52,046 nt of DNA from an uncultured Gilliamella sp. (GTDB taxonomy: Bacteria; Pseudomonadota; Gammaproteobacteria; Enterobacterales; Orbaceae). This document shows, piece after piece, positions 20,013-30,472 of this stretch. Below the pieces are notes generated by a model. The model was not told where the DNA came from. It searched no databases and was given only the letters and a program-made list of their open reading frames with translations. A program made the translations under genes and the position numbers. The stretch spans positions 1-52,046 of the forward strand of contig CAMLAI010000004.1 of NCBI GenBank assembly GCA_946477995.1. The letters run 5' to 3'. Position 1 is the stretch's first letter; every line of letters starts with the position of its first letter.

Positions 20013-21440
20013 ATGAGCAAAAAATTACATATCAAAACTTGGGGCTGCCAAATGAATGAATATGATTCAACTAAAATGGCAGATCTCCTTGAATCCACCC
20101 ACGGTTTAACTTTAACAGAAAATGCAGAAGAAGCAGATATTTTATTACTCAATACTTGCTCTATTCGTGAAAAAGCCCAAGAAAAAGTATTCCATCAATT
20201 AGGTCGTTGGAAAAACTTAAAACAACATAATCCAAATATTATTATTGGGGTAGGTGGTTGTGTTGCTTCACAAGAAGGTGCACATATTCGTAAACGCGCA
20301 CCATTTGTTGATATTATTTTCGGACCACAAACTTTCCATCGTCTGCCTGAAATGATTGAGCAAGTTCGTAGTGGTAAAGGTAATCATGTTGTTGATGTCA
20401 GCTTTCCTGAAATTGAAAAATTTGACCGTTTGCCAGAGCCGCGCAGTGAAGGGCCAACAGCTTTTGTATCGATTATGGAAGGATGTAATAAATATTGTAC
20501 TTACTGTGTGGTACCTTATACTCGAGGTGAAGAAGTCAGTAGGCCATGTGATGATGTTATTTATGAAATAGCTCAACTTGCTGAACAAGGCGTTCGTGAA
20601 GTCAATTTACTCGGTCAAAATGTAAATGCTTACCGCGGTCCAACATTTGATGGTGATATCTGTTCTTTTGCTGAACTACTACGCTTAGTTGCGGCTATTG
20701 ATGGTATTGATCGTATTCGTTTTACAACCAGTCATCCAATTGAATTTACTGATGATATTATCGATGTTTATCGTGATACGCCAGAATTAGTTAACTTTTT
20801 ACATTTGCCGGTACAAAGTGGTTCAGACCGAGTGTTAAATTTAATGAAACGCACTCATACAGCAATTGAATATAAATCAATCATTCGCAAATTACGCAAA
20901 GTTCGTCCTGACATTCAAATTAGTTCAGACTTTATTGTTGGATTCCCTGGTGAAACCCAAGAAGATTTTGAACAAACCATGAAACTCATTGCTGATGTGA
21001 ATTTTGATTTAAGTTATAGCTTTGTCTATTCAGCACGACCAGGTACGCCAGCAGCCGAAATGGAAGATAACGTTTCTGAAGACGAGAAAAAACAGCGTTT
21101 ATATATATTGCAAGAGCGCATTAATCAACAAGCGATGCAATTTAGTCGCCGCATGTTAAATACTGTGCAACGTATTTTGGTTGAAGGACCTTCGAAGAAA
21201 AACTTAATGGAATTAACAGGACGTACTGAAAATAATCGTATTGTTAATTTTGAAGGTTTACCAGATATGATTGGAAAATTTGTTGATGTAGAAATAACTG
21301 ATATTTATCCTAATTCCTTACGAGGAAGAGTGGTTCGTACTGAAGATGAAATGGATTTACGAGTCAATCAATCGCCAATGTCAGTAATTTCACGAACGCG
21401 TAAAGAAAATGATTTAGGGGTGGGTATTTATCATCCATAA
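20013..21440 (+). CDS. miaB: tRNA-2-methylthio-N6-dimethylallyladenosine synthase MiaB
   Basis: A radical-SAM enzyme with two iron-sulfur clusters that turns i6A37 (made by MiaA) into ms2i6A37. The N-terminal MTTase domain ligands are in WGCQMN, NTCSIR and GGCVAS; the radical-SAM cluster motif is [17 protein letters not shown] near 153; a TRAM domain follows (about 378-440). The start at ATG 20013 gives [14 protein letters not shown], as in E. coli; a TTG directly before it is in frame but unlikely. The length is 475 residues against 474 in E. coli. It is followed by ybeZ, the conserved partner. Confidence 0.97.
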   Translation: MSKKLHIKTWGCQMNEYDSTKMADLLESTHGLTLTENAEEADILLLNTCSIREKAQEKVFHQLGRWKNLKQHNPNIIIGVGGCVASQEGAHIRKRAPFVDIIFGPQTFHRLPEMIEQVRSGKGNHVVDVSFPEIEKFDRLPEPRSEGPTAFVSIMEGCNKYCTYCVVPYTRGEEVSRPCDDVIYEIAQLAEQGVREVNLLGQNVNAYRGPTFDGDICSFAELLRLVAAIDGIDRIRFTTSHPIEFTDDIIDVYRDTPELVNFLHLPVQSGSDRVLNLMKRTHTAIEYKSIIRKLRKVRPDIQISSDFIVGFPGETQEDFEQTMKLIADVNFDLSYSFVYSARPGTPAAEMEDNVSEDEKKQRLYILQERINQQAMQFSRRMLNTVQRILVEGPSKKNLMELTGRTENNRIVNFEGLPDMIGKFVDVEITDIYPNSLRGRVVRTEDEMDLRVNQSPMSVISRTRKENDLGVGIYHP

Positions 21441-21487
21441 CTATAAGAAAATATCGTGAAGTGTTATCACTATGCTGTGCACTTTTT

Positions 21488-21526
21488 AATGCGTTAAAAT
21501 ATTAAATATTATATCAATAACGCATT
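21488..21526. other. inverted repeat between miaB and ybeZ
   Basis: AATGCGTTA (21488-21496) pairs with TAACGCATT (21518-21526) across a 21-base AT-rich loop. There is no T tract after it, so it is more likely a processing or regulatory hairpin than a strong terminator. Confidence 0.4.
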
Positions 21527-21559
21527 GGCAGTTAATTTTAATTATTAGAGGACTTATCA

Positions 21560-22582
21560 TTGAATATTTTGACTTGTGAAACTTTACTTGAGCCGGCTGA
21601 TAATCAGCGGTTAAATAGTCTTTGTGGTCCTTATAATGACAATATAAAACAATTAGAGCGTCGATTGGGTATTGAAATTAACCATCGTGGTAATCTATTT
21701 TCAATTACCGGTGATCCTATTTGTGTTACTGCGGCCAACGATATTTTAAAAGTACTTTATAAGCAAACTAAATTAAAAAATAAAATAGTTGATATTGAAC
21801 CAGAACAGATTCATTTAGCTATCAAAGAATCTGGGGCACTTGAAAAAGCAAGTGAACACTTACCTGCTTATGTTGATTATCAAGCAGGTAAGCTTGTTAT
21901 GATAAAAACTAAGCGTGGTGTAATCAAACCCAGAACAGCAAATCAAGCGCAATATATTGCGCATGTGTTAGATTATGATATCTCGTTTGGTATTGGTCCG
22001 GCAGGAACAGGTAAAACCTATTTAGCGGTAGCCGCAGCGGTTGATGCTTTGGAAAAGCAACAAATTCGTCGAATTGTATTAACTCGCCCTGCGGTTGAAG
22101 CCGGTGAAAAACTGGGGTTTTTACCCGGCGATTTAAGTCAAAAAGTGGATCCTTACTTACGTCCTCTTTATGATGCTTTATTTGAAATGTTAGGTTTTGA
22201 AAAGGTTGAAAAACTCATTGAAAAAAGTGTTATTGAAGTTGCGCCTCTAGCTTATATGCGTGGACGTACTCTTAATGACGCATTTATTATTTTGGATGAA
22301 AGCCAAAATACGACTATTGAACAAATGAAAATGTTTTTAACCCGTATTGGTTTTAATTCTAAAGCAGTCATTACTGGTGATATCACGCAAATTGATTTAC
22401 CTCGCCATCAAAAATCTGGATTACGTCATGCAATTGAAGTATTAAGCCAAGTTGACGAAATTAGCTTCAATTTTTTTAATAGTGAAGATGTTGTTCGTCA
22501 TCCTGTGGTTGCAAGAATCGTCAATGCTTATGAAAATTGGGAAGAACAACATAAGCATCAATCTGGCGAAAGAAGTATTTAG
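21560..22582 (+). CDS. ybeZ: PhoH-like ATPase YbeZ
   Basis: A PhoH-family P-loop NTPase linked to rRNA maturation with the endonuclease YbeY; its exact role is not settled. The start is TTG with AGAGGA 7 bases upstream, giving NILTCETLLEPADNQRLNSL and 340 residues (E. coli 346). Visible are a KH-like N-terminal region, the P-loop GIGPAGTGKTYLA (about 144), the Walker B region AFIILDESQNTT, and HEVVRHP-like SEDVVRHPVVARIVNAYENW near the end. Its usual downstream partner ybeY, and also corC and lnt, are missing here. mrdA begins 9 bp after its stop. Confidence 0.94.
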   Translation: MNILTCETLLEPADNQRLNSLCGPYNDNIKQLERRLGIEINHRGNLFSITGDPICVTAANDILKVLYKQTKLKNKIVDIEPEQIHLAIKESGALEKASEHLPAYVDYQAGKLVMIKTKRGVIKPRTANQAQYIAHVLDYDISFGIGPAGTGKTYLAVAAAVDALEKQQIRRIVLTRPAVEAGEKLGFLPGDLSQKVDPYLRPLYDALFEMLGFEKVEKLIEKSVIEVAPLAYMRGRTLNDAFIILDESQNTTIEQMKMFLTRIGFNSKAVITGDITQIDLPRHQKSGLRHAIEVLSQVDEISFNFFNSEDVVRHPVVARIVNAYENWEEQHKHQSGERSI

Positions 22583-22591
22583 AGGAGTCAT

Positions 22592-24538
22592 ATTATCCCT
22601 ATCTCAAGTAAAAAAAAGAGAAGCAATATTCGAGATCACTCGGCAGAAACAAACCTGTTTTTGCGGCGAGTGTTATTTGCTTTTGTTATTATCTTATTAT
22701 TAATATCGGTTTTACTCGGTAATTTAGCTGATTTGCAGATTTCTAATTTTAGTTATTACAGTACAAAATCGAATAATAATCGTATCGAAATTATTCCCAT
22801 TCCACCTAGCCGTGGAATGATTTATGATCGCAATGGCACACCCTTAGCCATTAACAATATAACTTATCAACTCAATATTATTCCTGATAAAATCAAAAAT
22901 CTTAATGAGCAATTTAATGAATTAAAAAATATTGTTAATTTGACTGACGAAGATATTGAAAATTTTCAAAAAGAACGCCGTAATTATAAAGCTCATCGAC
23001 CGGTGCCACTTAAGGACAATTTAACTCAAAAGCAAATTGCGCGTTTTGTTGTTGATCAACATCGTTTCCCTTATGTTTCAATTGTGGGTATACAGCATCG
23101 CTATTATCCATTTGGCGCATCATTAACGCATATTATTGGTTATATTTCAAAAATTAATACTGCTGATAAACAACGTTTAGATGATGAAAATAAAACCAGT
23201 GATTATGTGGCAACCTTTAATATAGGTAAAATGGGTATCGAAAAATACTACGAAGATGTATTACATGGTACGCCAGGATATGAAAAAGTTGAAGTTAATA
23301 GCCGAGGGCGCATTGTTCGTCAACTTAATCAGCATCCACCACAAGCTGGTGAAGATATTTACCTGTCTATCAATCTTAAATTACAACTTTATATCGAACA
23401 GTTACTTGCTGGCCGAAAAGCAGCAGTGGTTGCTATTGATCCTAATAATGGTGAAATTTTAGCATTGGTTTCAAGTCCGAGTTACGATTCTAATCCGTTT
23501 GTTGGTGGAATATCGAATGCTAAATATAGCGAATTACTCAATGATCCTAATAAACCTCTTTATAACCGAGCATTACTTGGCTCTTATCCGCCTGCTTCAA
23601 CAGTAAAACCCTATATTGCCATTGCCGCTTTAAGTGAAGGTGTTGTCACACCCAAATCGACTATTAATGATCCGGGTTGGTGGCAACTACCTGGTACCGA
23701 TAGACGATATCGAGACTGGTTAAAATGGGGACATGGGCGCGTTGATGTGTTAAGAGCAATTGAAGAATCAGTTGATACCTATTTTTATCAAGTTGCTTAT
23801 GATATGGGTATCGATCGTTTACATCAATGGATGACTAAATTCGGTTATGGTGAAAGAACCGGTATTGATATTTCACCAAATGAAGAAAATAAAGCCGTTA
23901 TGCCTAGTCGTGAATGGAAAATGCAACGTTATAAAAAAGCTTGGTTACAAGGTGACACCATTCCGGTAGGGATTGGCCAAGGTTATTGGACAGCAACACC
24001 TATACAGTTAGCTAAAGCACTTACTATTTTGATTAATAATGGTAAAACTTATACGCCACATTTTTTATTATATAAAAAGAGCGATATTTTAAATACCAAT
24101 TCGAATCCACCTGCAGTTAATCAACAAAATTATATTGAAACTAATAGCTTAGTTGATGTTAATCCCAATTACTGGGCATTAGCTAAAGAAGGCATGCATC
24201 GGGTAATGTTTGGTGCACGAGGAACAGCTCGAAAAGTTTATGCTGATGCAAAATACCAAGCAGCTGGTAAATCGGGCACTGCACAAGTTTATGGTTTAAA
24301 AGAAGATGAAGTTTATAATGCCCATAAAATTCCTGAACACTTACGTGATCATGCGTTATTTGTTGCTTATGCTCCTTTTGATAAACCAACTATTGCGTTA
24401 GCCATTGTGCTTGAAAATGGTGGTGGTGGTAGCTCAAATGGCGGAGCCGTCGCGCGAAAAATATTGGATTACTATCTATTAGGCGATAATTCAACGGAAT
24501 TAGATGAAACTCCATCACATGCAGGGCATGAAGATTAA
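22592..24538 (+). CDS. mrdA: peptidoglycan transpeptidase PBP2, probable AUU/AUC start
   Basis: The monofunctional class B penicillin-binding protein of the elongasome, which cross-links new side-wall peptidoglycan with RodA. There is one N-terminal membrane helix, a dimerisation domain from [17 protein letters not shown], and a transpeptidase domain with PASTVKPY (Ser nucleophile, SxxK), SVDTYFYQ (SxD) and KSGTAQ (KTG-type). The frame at TTG 22661 has no ribosome site and would cut off [16 protein letters not shown], which aligns with the N-terminus of E. coli PBP2. No ATG, GTG or TTG exists between the upstream in-frame stop (22580) and 22661. AGGAG at 22583-22587 points to ATT at 22592 (or ATC at 22595). 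This gives about 648 residues. Confidence 0.92.
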   Translation: MIPISSKKKRSNIRDHSAETNLFLRRVLFAFVIILLLISVLLGNLADLQISNFSYYSTKSNNNRIEIIPIPPSRGMIYDRNGTPLAINNITYQLNIIPDKIKNLNEQFNELKNIVNLTDEDIENFQKERRNYKAHRPVPLKDNLTQKQIARFVVDQHRFPYVSIVGIQHRYYPFGASLTHIIGYISKINTADKQRLDDENKTSDYVATFNIGKMGIEKYYEDVLHGTPGYEKVEVNSRGRIVRQLNQHPPQAGEDIYLSINLKLQLYIEQLLAGRKAAVVAIDPNNGEILALVSSPSYDSNPFVGGISNAKYSELLNDPNKPLYNRALLGSYPPASTVKPYIAIAALSEGVVTPKSTINDPGWWQLPGTDRRYRDWLKWGHGRVDVLRAIEESVDTYFYQVAYDMGIDRLHQWMTKFGYGERTGIDISPNEENKAVMPSREWKMQRYKKAWLQGDTIPVGIGQGYWTATPIQLAKALTILINNGKTYTPHFLLYKKSDILNTNSNPPAVNQQNYIETNSLVDVNPNYWALAKEGMHRVMFGARGTARKVYADAKYQAAGKSGTAQVYGLKEDEVYNAHKIPEHLRDHALFVAYAPFDKPTIALAIVLENGGGGSSNGGAVARKILDYYLLGDNSTELDETPSHAGHED

Positions 24539-24540
24539 TT

Positions 24541-25647
24541 ATGAATAATATTAAAAAAACTTTTTGGCAAAAAATCCATATCGATCCACTATTTTTTTTA
24601 TTTATTACACTATTACTTGGCTATAGCCTTTATATTCTTTGGAGTGCTACTGGTCAAGATTTTGATATGATGCAAAAACGGGTAATTCAAATTTTACTTG
24701 GTTATGTTGTCATGATTGCAATTGCGCAATTTTCGCCTAGAACCTTTGAAAAATGGGCGCCATATTTATATTTGTTCTGTATATTGATGTTGTTATTGGT
24801 CGATATTTTTGGTTATGTAAGTAAAGGTGCGCAGCGATGGTTGGATTTAGGTATTTTACGCTTTCAACCCTCTGAAATTGCTAAGATAGCTGTCCCATTA
24901 ATGGTCGCTAAATTTATTCATCGTGATGGTTGTCCACCACCATTAAAAAATACCTTTCAAACTTTAATTATTATTGCTGTTCCTGCTTTACTTGTTGCTA
25001 TGCAGCCAGATTTAGGTACTGCAATTTTAATTGTTATGTCAGGTATTTTTATCATATTTTTAGCTGGCATCAATTGGCGATTTATTTTTATTGCTATTAT
25101 TTTAATTGCGATATTTTTACCGATAATGTGGTTTTTTCTTATGCATGATTATCAGCGACTTCGAGTATTAATGTTATTTAATCCTGAACTCGATCCTAGT
25201 GGTGCAGGTTATCATATTATTCAATCTAAAACCGCTATCGGCTCTGGCGGGATCTGGGGTAAAGGCTGGCTTGAAGGCACGCAATCTCAGTTAGAATTTT
25301 TACCGGAAAGACATACTGACTTTATTTTTTCCGTTATTGCTGAAGAGTTTGGTTTTATCGGCACGATAATACTATTAGTGTTATTTTTATGCTTAATTAT
25401 CCGTGGATTAGTTATTGCGGCGCAAGCTCAAACCACATTTGGTCGTATACTCTCAGGTGGTTTAATTTTAGTGTTTTTTGTTTATGTCTTTATTAATATT
25501 GGTATGGTTAGTGGAATCTTACCGGTAGTTGGTGTACCATTACCGCTAATAAGTTATGGTGGCTCTTCCTTAGTCGTATTAATGGCAAGTTTTGGCATTA
25601 TGATGTCTATTCACACTCATCGATACATGTTATCTAAAAATATTTAA
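24541..25647 (+). CDS. mrdB: peptidoglycan glycosyltransferase RodA
   Basis: A SEDS-family membrane glycosyltransferase that polymerises lipid II for cell elongation, working as a pair with PBP2. The 368 residues have about ten membrane helices. The family signatures [20 protein letters not shown] (about 94-113), [19 protein letters not shown] and [19 protein letters not shown] are visible, as is [16 protein letters not shown] near the end. The ATG comes 2 bp after the mrdA stop, so translation is coupled. E. coli has rlpA before dacA; here dacA follows directly. Confidence 0.96.
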   Translation: MNNIKKTFWQKIHIDPLFFLFITLLLGYSLYILWSATGQDFDMMQKRVIQILLGYVVMIAIAQFSPRTFEKWAPYLYLFCILMLLLVDIFGYVSKGAQRWLDLGILRFQPSEIAKIAVPLMVAKFIHRDGCPPPLKNTFQTLIIIAVPALLVAMQPDLGTAILIVMSGIFIIFLAGINWRFIFIAIILIAIFLPIMWFFLMHDYQRLRVLMLFNPELDPSGAGYHIIQSKTAIGSGGIWGKGWLEGTQSQLEFLPERHTDFIFSVIAEEFGFIGTIILLVLFLCLIIRGLVIAAQAQTTFGRILSGGLILVFFVYVFINIGMVSGILPVVGVPLPLISYGGSSLVVLMASFGIMMSIHTHRYMLSKNI

Positions 25648-25661
25648 CGGAATTGAATTAA

Positions 25662-26843
25662 ATGAAAAAGAAATTTAAATTATCTTTTGCTTTGTTAGCG
25701 CTTGCAATTTGTTCTTCGGCATCAGCTGAAATGGCTTTTCCTATTCCTGCTATTCCTCAATTAGATGCTGAATCTTATATTTTAATTGATGCTAAATCTG
25801 GTGAAATTTTAGCGCAATATAATGCTGAACAACAACGCGATCCAGCAAGTTTAACGAAAATGATGACCAGTTATGTAGTTGGCCAAGCATTACAATCAGG
25901 GCGTATCAAAAATGATGATATGGTTGTTGTAAGTAAAGATGCTTGGGCAACAGGAAATCCTATTTTAAAAGGCTCATCATTGATGTTTTTAGAAGTGGGT
26001 AAAACGGTTTCGGTTTCTGATTTAAATAAAGGAATAATCATCCAATCTGGTAATGATGCCTGTATCGCAATGGCTGAACATATTGCAGGTAGCCAAGGTG
26101 CTTTTGTTAATTTAATGAATGAATATGCGAAAAAAATAGGTTTAGAGCATACGCATTTTGAAACTGTACATGGCTTAGATGCACCCGGGCAATATACAAC
26201 AGCAAAAGATATGGCATTTTTAGGAAAAGCATTAATCCATGATTTACCTTCCGAGTACGCTATTTATAAAGAAAAAGAGTTTACTTACACATTATCTAAA
26301 CCACAATTAAACCGAAATGGTTTACTTTGGGATACCACTTTAAATGTTGATGGTATTAAAACTGGGCATACCAATGCTGCTGGTTATAATTTAGTTGCCT
26401 CAGCTGTTGATGGTAATACGCGTTTAATTTCTGCTGTATTAGGTGGACGCACGTTTAAAGGACGTGAAGAAGAGAGTAAAAAGTTATTAGTTTGGGGATT
26501 TCGTTTCTTCGAAACAGCTAATCCAGTCAAAGCAGGTACGCCATTAACAACAGAATCTATTTGGTATGGCGATCAAAATAAAATTCAGTTGGGTGCAATT
26601 GAAGGTGCTTATGTTACTGTGCCAAAAGGGCGTTCGGCTGATGTACAAGTACAATATATTATTGATGATTATATTTACGCACCTATTACTAAAGGGACCA
26701 GTGTAGGTAAAATGCAGTTTTTATTAGATGGCAAAATTATTAATGAACAACCATTAGTTGCATTACAAGATGTTGAAGAAACAGGATTCTTTGGATCGGT
26801 ATGGGATTGGATTTGTTTAAAATTCAATCAAATATTTAACTAA
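25662..26843 (+). CDS. dacA: D-alanyl-D-alanine carboxypeptidase PBP5
   Basis: It removes the terminal D-Ala from pentapeptide stems and so sets cross-linking and cell shape. It has a Sec signal peptide (about 1-22, ending ASA-EMAF). The penicillin-binding motifs are SLTK (63-66, Ser63 nucleophile), SGN (129-131) and KTG near 230. A C-terminal beta domain follows, then an amphipathic membrane anchor ([17 protein letters not shown]). The 393 residues match the family. It is the last gene of the mrdA-mrdB-dacA operon and is followed by a strong terminator. Confidence 0.96.
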   Translation: MKKKFKLSFALLALAICSSASAEMAFPIPAIPQLDAESYILIDAKSGEILAQYNAEQQRDPASLTKMMTSYVVGQALQSGRIKNDDMVVVSKDAWATGNPILKGSSLMFLEVGKTVSVSDLNKGIIIQSGNDACIAMAEHIAGSQGAFVNLMNEYAKKIGLEHTHFETVHGLDAPGQYTTAKDMAFLGKALIHDLPSEYAIYKEKEFTYTLSKPQLNRNGLLWDTTLNVDGIKTGHTNAAGYNLVASAVDGNTRLISAVLGGRTFKGREEESKKLLVWGFRFFETANPVKAGTPLTTESIWYGDQNKIQLGAIEGAYVTVPKGRSADVQVQYIIDDYIYAPITKGTSVGKMQFLLDGKIINEQPLVALQDVEETGFFGSVWDWICLKFNQIFN

Positions 26844-26863
26844 GTATTTAACTAAATTTTATT

Positions 26864-26903
26864 AAACCATTTAATAAGTCAAAACTTATTGAATGGTTTT
26901 TTA
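26864..26903 (+). terminator. terminator after dacA
   Basis: AAACCATTTAATAAG pairs with CTTATTGAATGGTTT (one mismatch) around a 6-base loop and is followed by TTTTT. Confidence 0.85.
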
Positions 26904-27700
26904 TAACATAAAACAATTTGTCAACTTATTCACAGCACAAAGGTAACGTTCTTACAGCGCTTATTACTTTGTTAGTCACGCGACAATATTTATTCTATCT
27001 TGCTTGATTTACGAGCATTGCCTGTTTATTACTCATCGCTTTTAAAAAGATAACTGTTTGGTCTTATAAAATTATCTTTCCAACAACGTTTTGAAAAGAA
27101 GAGCGTTACGATGTCAAACGGTATAAAAATCTACCAGATGTAACGCATTAAAACTTTTAAGATCAGCAACTATTGATGTTACATCTAGCTCATCTACTAT
27201 AAGCTCTCGTTTTTCTAAAGTAATTTTGGCCGGTTTAGCCTAAATATTAACTATTTTATGCGTGGCTAAAGTCGGGATAAAAGTCATTTGTTACACGTAA
27301 TTTTTAATCACTACAATCGGCAAATAACGGTAATTTATCTTTAACGCATGAGGATACAAAAGCTTTTTAATATAACTTACTCTTAGTAATATCTCTTTTA
27401 ACTCGTTATAACATCTTTTTATCGGTTGATATTGTATATTCTTAATACGATTAGAATAGAAGCATAATTAAAAAGTGAATGAAGACTAACGACATAAGCT
27501 AACAAGATGACAGTAAAGCTAATTTTTAACGTGTAAACACACAGTATTAATAAAGCTAGCGTTTATATTTGTGGATTAAAAAAATACTTAGTAAGTTCAC
27601 GAAATTTATTCAAATTTTTATTTTTTGAGGTTACTTTCTTTTTAATGCATAACACTATTGTTGCTATTTTTATAGAAATAACGCTAGCAAACCTTATCTA
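26904..27700. other. long gap holding gene remains
   Basis: About 0.8 kb between the dacA terminator and the rpsB promoter. A decayed minus-strand frame occupies 27114-27467. A further short minus-strand frame with protein-like start (MSNKQAMLVNQAR then stop) lies near 27000. I see no intact gene, RNA gene or mobile-element end. Confidence 0.45.
27114..27467 (-). pseudogene. decayed gene of unknown function with two in-frame stops
   Basis: A single minus-strand frame of 118 codons is interrupted only by TAA (27291-27293) and one TAG. It reads protein-like throughout: CFYSNRIKNIQYQPIKRCYN, ELKEILLRVSYIKKLLYPH and NYRYLPIVVIKNYV, then MTFIPTLATHKIVNI, then AKPAKITLEKRELIVDELDV and TSIVADLKSFNALHLVDFY. 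The clear reading but lack of start and presence of stops suggest a gene lost recently. I do not recognise the family. Confidence 0.45.
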
Positions 27701-27713
27701 AATATGGTATAAA
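27685..27713 (+). promoter_or_regulatory. rpsB promoter
   Basis: Extended -10 TGGTATAAA (TATAAA at 27708-27713) with a poor -35 and a GC-rich discriminator just after it (ACGCGCGC). This pattern is typical of stringently controlled ribosomal-protein promoters. Transcription would begin near 27720, giving a leader of about 180 bases. Confidence 0.65.
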
Positions 27714-27810
27714 ACGCGCGCAACTCTTCACATTCATTTTTCAAAAAATCCTTGTGAGGTAAAGCAAAAATTTTAAAATTTAATTAACGTTATAACACAC
27801 ACATATCATT

Positions 27811-27901
27811 ACTCTTTGCCGGGGTGCCTTTTACTTTAAGTCATAAGGTCGGATAAAGCGGATATGTGGAGGCATAACCCCAACGTCAAAATGAGGAAAT
27901 C
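27811..27901 (+). promoter_or_regulatory. rpsB leader RNA, probable S2 autoregulatory element
   Basis: The leader contains GGGGTGCC (27821-27828) and GGCATAACCCC (27871-27881), which can pair (GGGGT with ACCCC, GCC with GGC) around inner elements. It ends at a TGAGGA ribosome site. In E. coli, S2 represses rpsB-tsf through a conserved leader structure of this kind. Homology here rests on position and the paired blocks only. Confidence 0.6.
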
Positions 27902-28639
27902 ATGACTACAGTATCAATGCGCGATATGTTACAAGCAGGTGTACACTTTGGACACCAAACTCGTTATTGGAACCCAAAAATGAAACCATTTATTTTTGGT
28001 GCTCGTAATAAAGTTCACATCATCAATCTTGAAAAAACAGTTCCTTTATTCAACGAAGCGTTAGCTGAATTAAACAAGATTGCCGCTCGTAAAGGTAAAA
28101 TTTTATTTGTTGGTACAAAGCGTGCAGCTAGCGAAGCGATTAAACAAGCAGCAGAAAGCTGTGGACAATACTACGTAAATCACCGTTGGTTAGGTGGTAT
28201 GTTGACTAACTGGAAAACAGTACGTCAATCAATCAAACGTTTAAAAGATTTAGAAACACAAGCTAGTGATGGTACATTTGACAAATTAACCAAAAAAGAA
28301 GCACTAATGCGTGCTCGTGAAATGGCTAAATTAGAAAATAGCTTGGGTGGAATTAAAAATATGGGTGGCTTACCCGATGTGATTTTTGTTATTGGTGCAG
28401 ACCATGAACATATCGCAATCAAAGAAGCTAACAATTTAGGTATTCCAGTCATTGCTGTTGTTGATACTAACTCAGATCCAGATGGTATTGATTATATCGT
28501 TCCTGGTAATGATGATGCTATTCGTGCAATTCAATTATATGCAAATGCAGTTGCTGAAGCTGTTCGTTCTGGTCGTGAGCAAAACCAATCTCCAGTATCA
28601 GAAGAAAGCTTCGTTGAAGAAGCACCAGCAGCTGAGTAA
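27902..28639 (+). CDS. rpsB: 30S ribosomal protein S2
   Basis: A primary component of the 30S head/body junction, needed for S1 binding. The 245 residues begin [20 protein letters not shown] and include [27 protein letters not shown], and [25 protein letters not shown] near 190, with an acidic tail. It is the first gene of the rpsB-tsf operon. The long leader is probably bound by S2 itself. Confidence 0.98.
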   Translation: MTTVSMRDMLQAGVHFGHQTRYWNPKMKPFIFGARNKVHIINLEKTVPLFNEALAELNKIAARKGKILFVGTKRAASEAIKQAAESCGQYYVNHRWLGGMLTNWKTVRQSIKRLKDLETQASDGTFDKLTKKEALMRAREMAKLENSLGGIKNMGGLPDVIFVIGADHEHIAIKEANNLGIPVIAVVDTNSDPDGIDYIVPGNDDAIRAIQLYANAVAEAVRSGREQNQSPVSEESFVEEAPAAE

Positions 28640-28657
28640 TAAACTCAAATATTTTCA

Positions 28658-28683
28658 GGGTCGATAATAAAATTAATCGACCC
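28658..28683 (+). terminator. attenuator hairpin between rpsB and tsf
   Basis: GGGTCGAT pairs with ATCGACCC around a 10-base loop. There is no T run after it, so it may only lower tsf transcription or stabilise the rpsB message. Confidence 0.55.
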
Positions 28684-28727
28684 ATTCTAATGAAAATCAT
28701 CATAATGGTTAAATAGAGGATTAAAAA

Positions 28728-29588
28728 ATGGCTGAAGTTACCGCTTCTATGGTAAAAGAACTGCGTGAAAGAACAGGCGCAGGCATGATGGAATGTAAAA
28801 AAGCATTAGTTGAAGCTAATGGCGATATCGATCTTGCTATCGATAATATGCGTAAATCAGGTCAAGCAAAAGCAGCTAAAAAAGCTGGTCGTGTTGCTGC
28901 TGAAGGTGTGATTATTTCTAAAATTTCTGCTGATAAAAAATCAGGTATTATTTTAGAAATCAACTGTGAAACAGACTTTGTTGCAAAAGATGCTGGTTTT
29001 ATCGCATTCAGCGAAAAAGTAGCAACAGCTGCATTAAATGATCACATTACTGATCTTGCTGCTTTACAAGCTAAATTTGAAGAAGAGCGAACAGCGTTAG
29101 TTGCTAAAATCGGTGAAAACATTGGTATTCGTCGTGTTCAAGCAATCGCTGGTGATGTGGTTGGTAGTTACCAACATGGTGCTCGTATCGGTGTTTTAGT
29201 TGCAGCTAACAGTGGCTGTGATGAAGAATTAGTTAAACATATCGCTATGCACATTGCTGCAAGTAAACCTGAATATGTTAATCCAAGTGATGTTCCGGCT
29301 GATGTGGTTGAACATGAACGCAATATTCAAATCGATATTGCAATGCAATCAGGTAAACCACGTGAAATCGCTGAAAAAATGGTTGAAGGCCGTATGCGTA
29401 AATTTACTGGTGAAGTTTCACTTACTGGTCAACCATTTGTTATGGATCCAAGTAAGACTGTTGGTGATTTACTGGCTGAGAAAAAAGCGACTGTTGCTTC
29501 TTTCATCCGTTTTGAAGTGGGTGAAGGCATTGAAAAAGTGGAAGTTGATTTTGCAGCCGAAGTTGCTGCGATGTCGAAACAATCTTAA
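28728..29588 (+). CDS. tsf: translation elongation factor Ts
   Basis: The nucleotide exchange factor for EF-Tu. At 286 residues it opens with the UBA-like domain and the family motif [22 protein letters not shown] (about 12-33). The core motif [12 protein letters not shown] lies near 76 and [16 protein letters not shown] near 230. A good ribosome site (AGAGGA) precedes the ATG. It is followed by a strong terminator before pyrH. Confidence 0.98.
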   Translation: MAEVTASMVKELRERTGAGMMECKKALVEANGDIDLAIDNMRKSGQAKAAKKAGRVAAEGVIISKISADKKSGIILEINCETDFVAKDAGFIAFSEKVATAALNDHITDLAALQAKFEEERTALVAKIGENIGIRRVQAIAGDVVGSYQHGARIGVLVAANSGCDEELVKHIAMHIAASKPEYVNPSDVPADVVEHERNIQIDIAMQSGKPREIAEKMVEGRMRKFTGEVSLTGQPFVMDPSKTVGDLLAEKKATVASFIRFEVGEGIEKVEVDFAAEVAAMSKQS

Positions 29589-29599
29589 TTGTTTCGTAA

Positions 29600-29626
29600 A
29601 AAACCGCCGTCAAGGCGGTTTTGTTT
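29600..29626 (+). terminator. terminator after tsf
   Basis: AACCGCC / GGCGGTT with a five-base loop, followed by TTGTTT. Confidence 0.88.
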
Positions 29627-29708
29627 ATCTACAAATTTTTTTAAATTATTGCTAGCTAGCCATTTTTAGCTTGTCAGGTAATTAAATAACGAAATAGTGA
29701 GACTTCAT

Positions 29709-30443
29709 ATGGTAACCCCTTTCTATAAACGTATTCTTCTTAAACTCAGTGGTGAAGCACTACAAGGCGATGAAGGTTTTGGTATTGATCCCACCGTTCT
29801 TGACCGTATGGCACAAGAAATAAAAGAACTAATCGAAATGAATGTTCAAGTGGCTGTTGTTATTGGGGGCGGTAACCTATTTCGTGGTGCAGGTCTTGCT
29901 AAAGCAGGTATGAATCGAGTAGTTGGCGATCACATGGGGATGCTAGCAACGGTAATGAATGGTCTTGCAATGCGTGATGCTCTGCATCGAATAGAAGTTA
30001 ATGCGCGTTTAATGTCTGCTATACCTTTAAATGGTGTGTGTGATGATTATCGTTGGACTGAAGCAATTAGCTTACTTCGTCATGGTAAGGTGGTTATCCT
30101 TTCAGCAGGTACAGGTAATCCGTTTTTTACAACCGATTCTGCTGCTTGTTTACGTGGTATCGAAATTGAAGCAGATGTGGTTCTAAAAGCGACTAAAGTT
30201 GATGGTGTATATTCTGCTGATCCTGTTAAAGATCCAAATGCAACGCTTTATAAAACATTAAATTATGAAAAAGTGTTAGATGATGAACTAAAAGTTATGG
30301 ATCTTGCCGCATTTACATTAGCGCGTGATCACAATTTACCTATTTGTGTGTTTAATATGAATAAACCTGGTGCATTACGCCGTGTCATTTTAGGTGAACC
30401 AGAAGGAACATTAATTAATAATCAGGCAACAGTTAGCTGTTAG
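29709..30443 (+). CDS. pyrH: UMP kinase
   Basis: It phosphorylates UMP to UDP as an amino-acid-kinase-fold hexamer, regulated by GTP and UTP in this group. The frame is open from a GTG at 29697, but the ATG at 29709 gives [20 protein letters not shown] like E. coli. A GTGAG ribosome site lies 7 bases before it; the GTG belongs to that site. The result is 244 residues. Motifs include [50 protein letters not shown] and [14 protein letters not shown]. Confidence 0.96.
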   Translation: MVTPFYKRILLKLSGEALQGDEGFGIDPTVLDRMAQEIKELIEMNVQVAVVIGGGNLFRGAGLAKAGMNRVVGDHMGMLATVMNGLAMRDALHRIEVNARLMSAIPLNGVCDDYRWTEAISLLRHGKVVILSAGTGNPFFTTDSAACLRGIEIEADVVLKATKVDGVYSADPVKDPNATLYKTLNYEKVLDDELKVMDLAAFTLARDHNLPICVFNMNKPGALRRVILGEPEGTLINNQATVSC

Positions 30444-30472
30444 TCTTTGTTATTTTAAATAAGGTTTTTATT

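Noticed and set aside
20268..20588. 106-codon antisense frame in miaB
   Set aside because: Shadow frame; no family resemblance and no ribosome site.
22661..24538. PBP2 starting at TTG 22661
   Set aside because: No ribosome site, and recognisable PBP2 N-terminal sequence lies upstream in the same frame.
29254..29655. 133-codon frame overlapping the end of tsf
   Set aside because: It is a shadow of tsf in another frame with a low-complexity Leu/Lys/Val-rich product and no ribosome site.
29697..29708. GTG start of pyrH
   Set aside because: The GTG is part of the ribosome site for the ATG at 29709, and the extra residues have no family counterpart.
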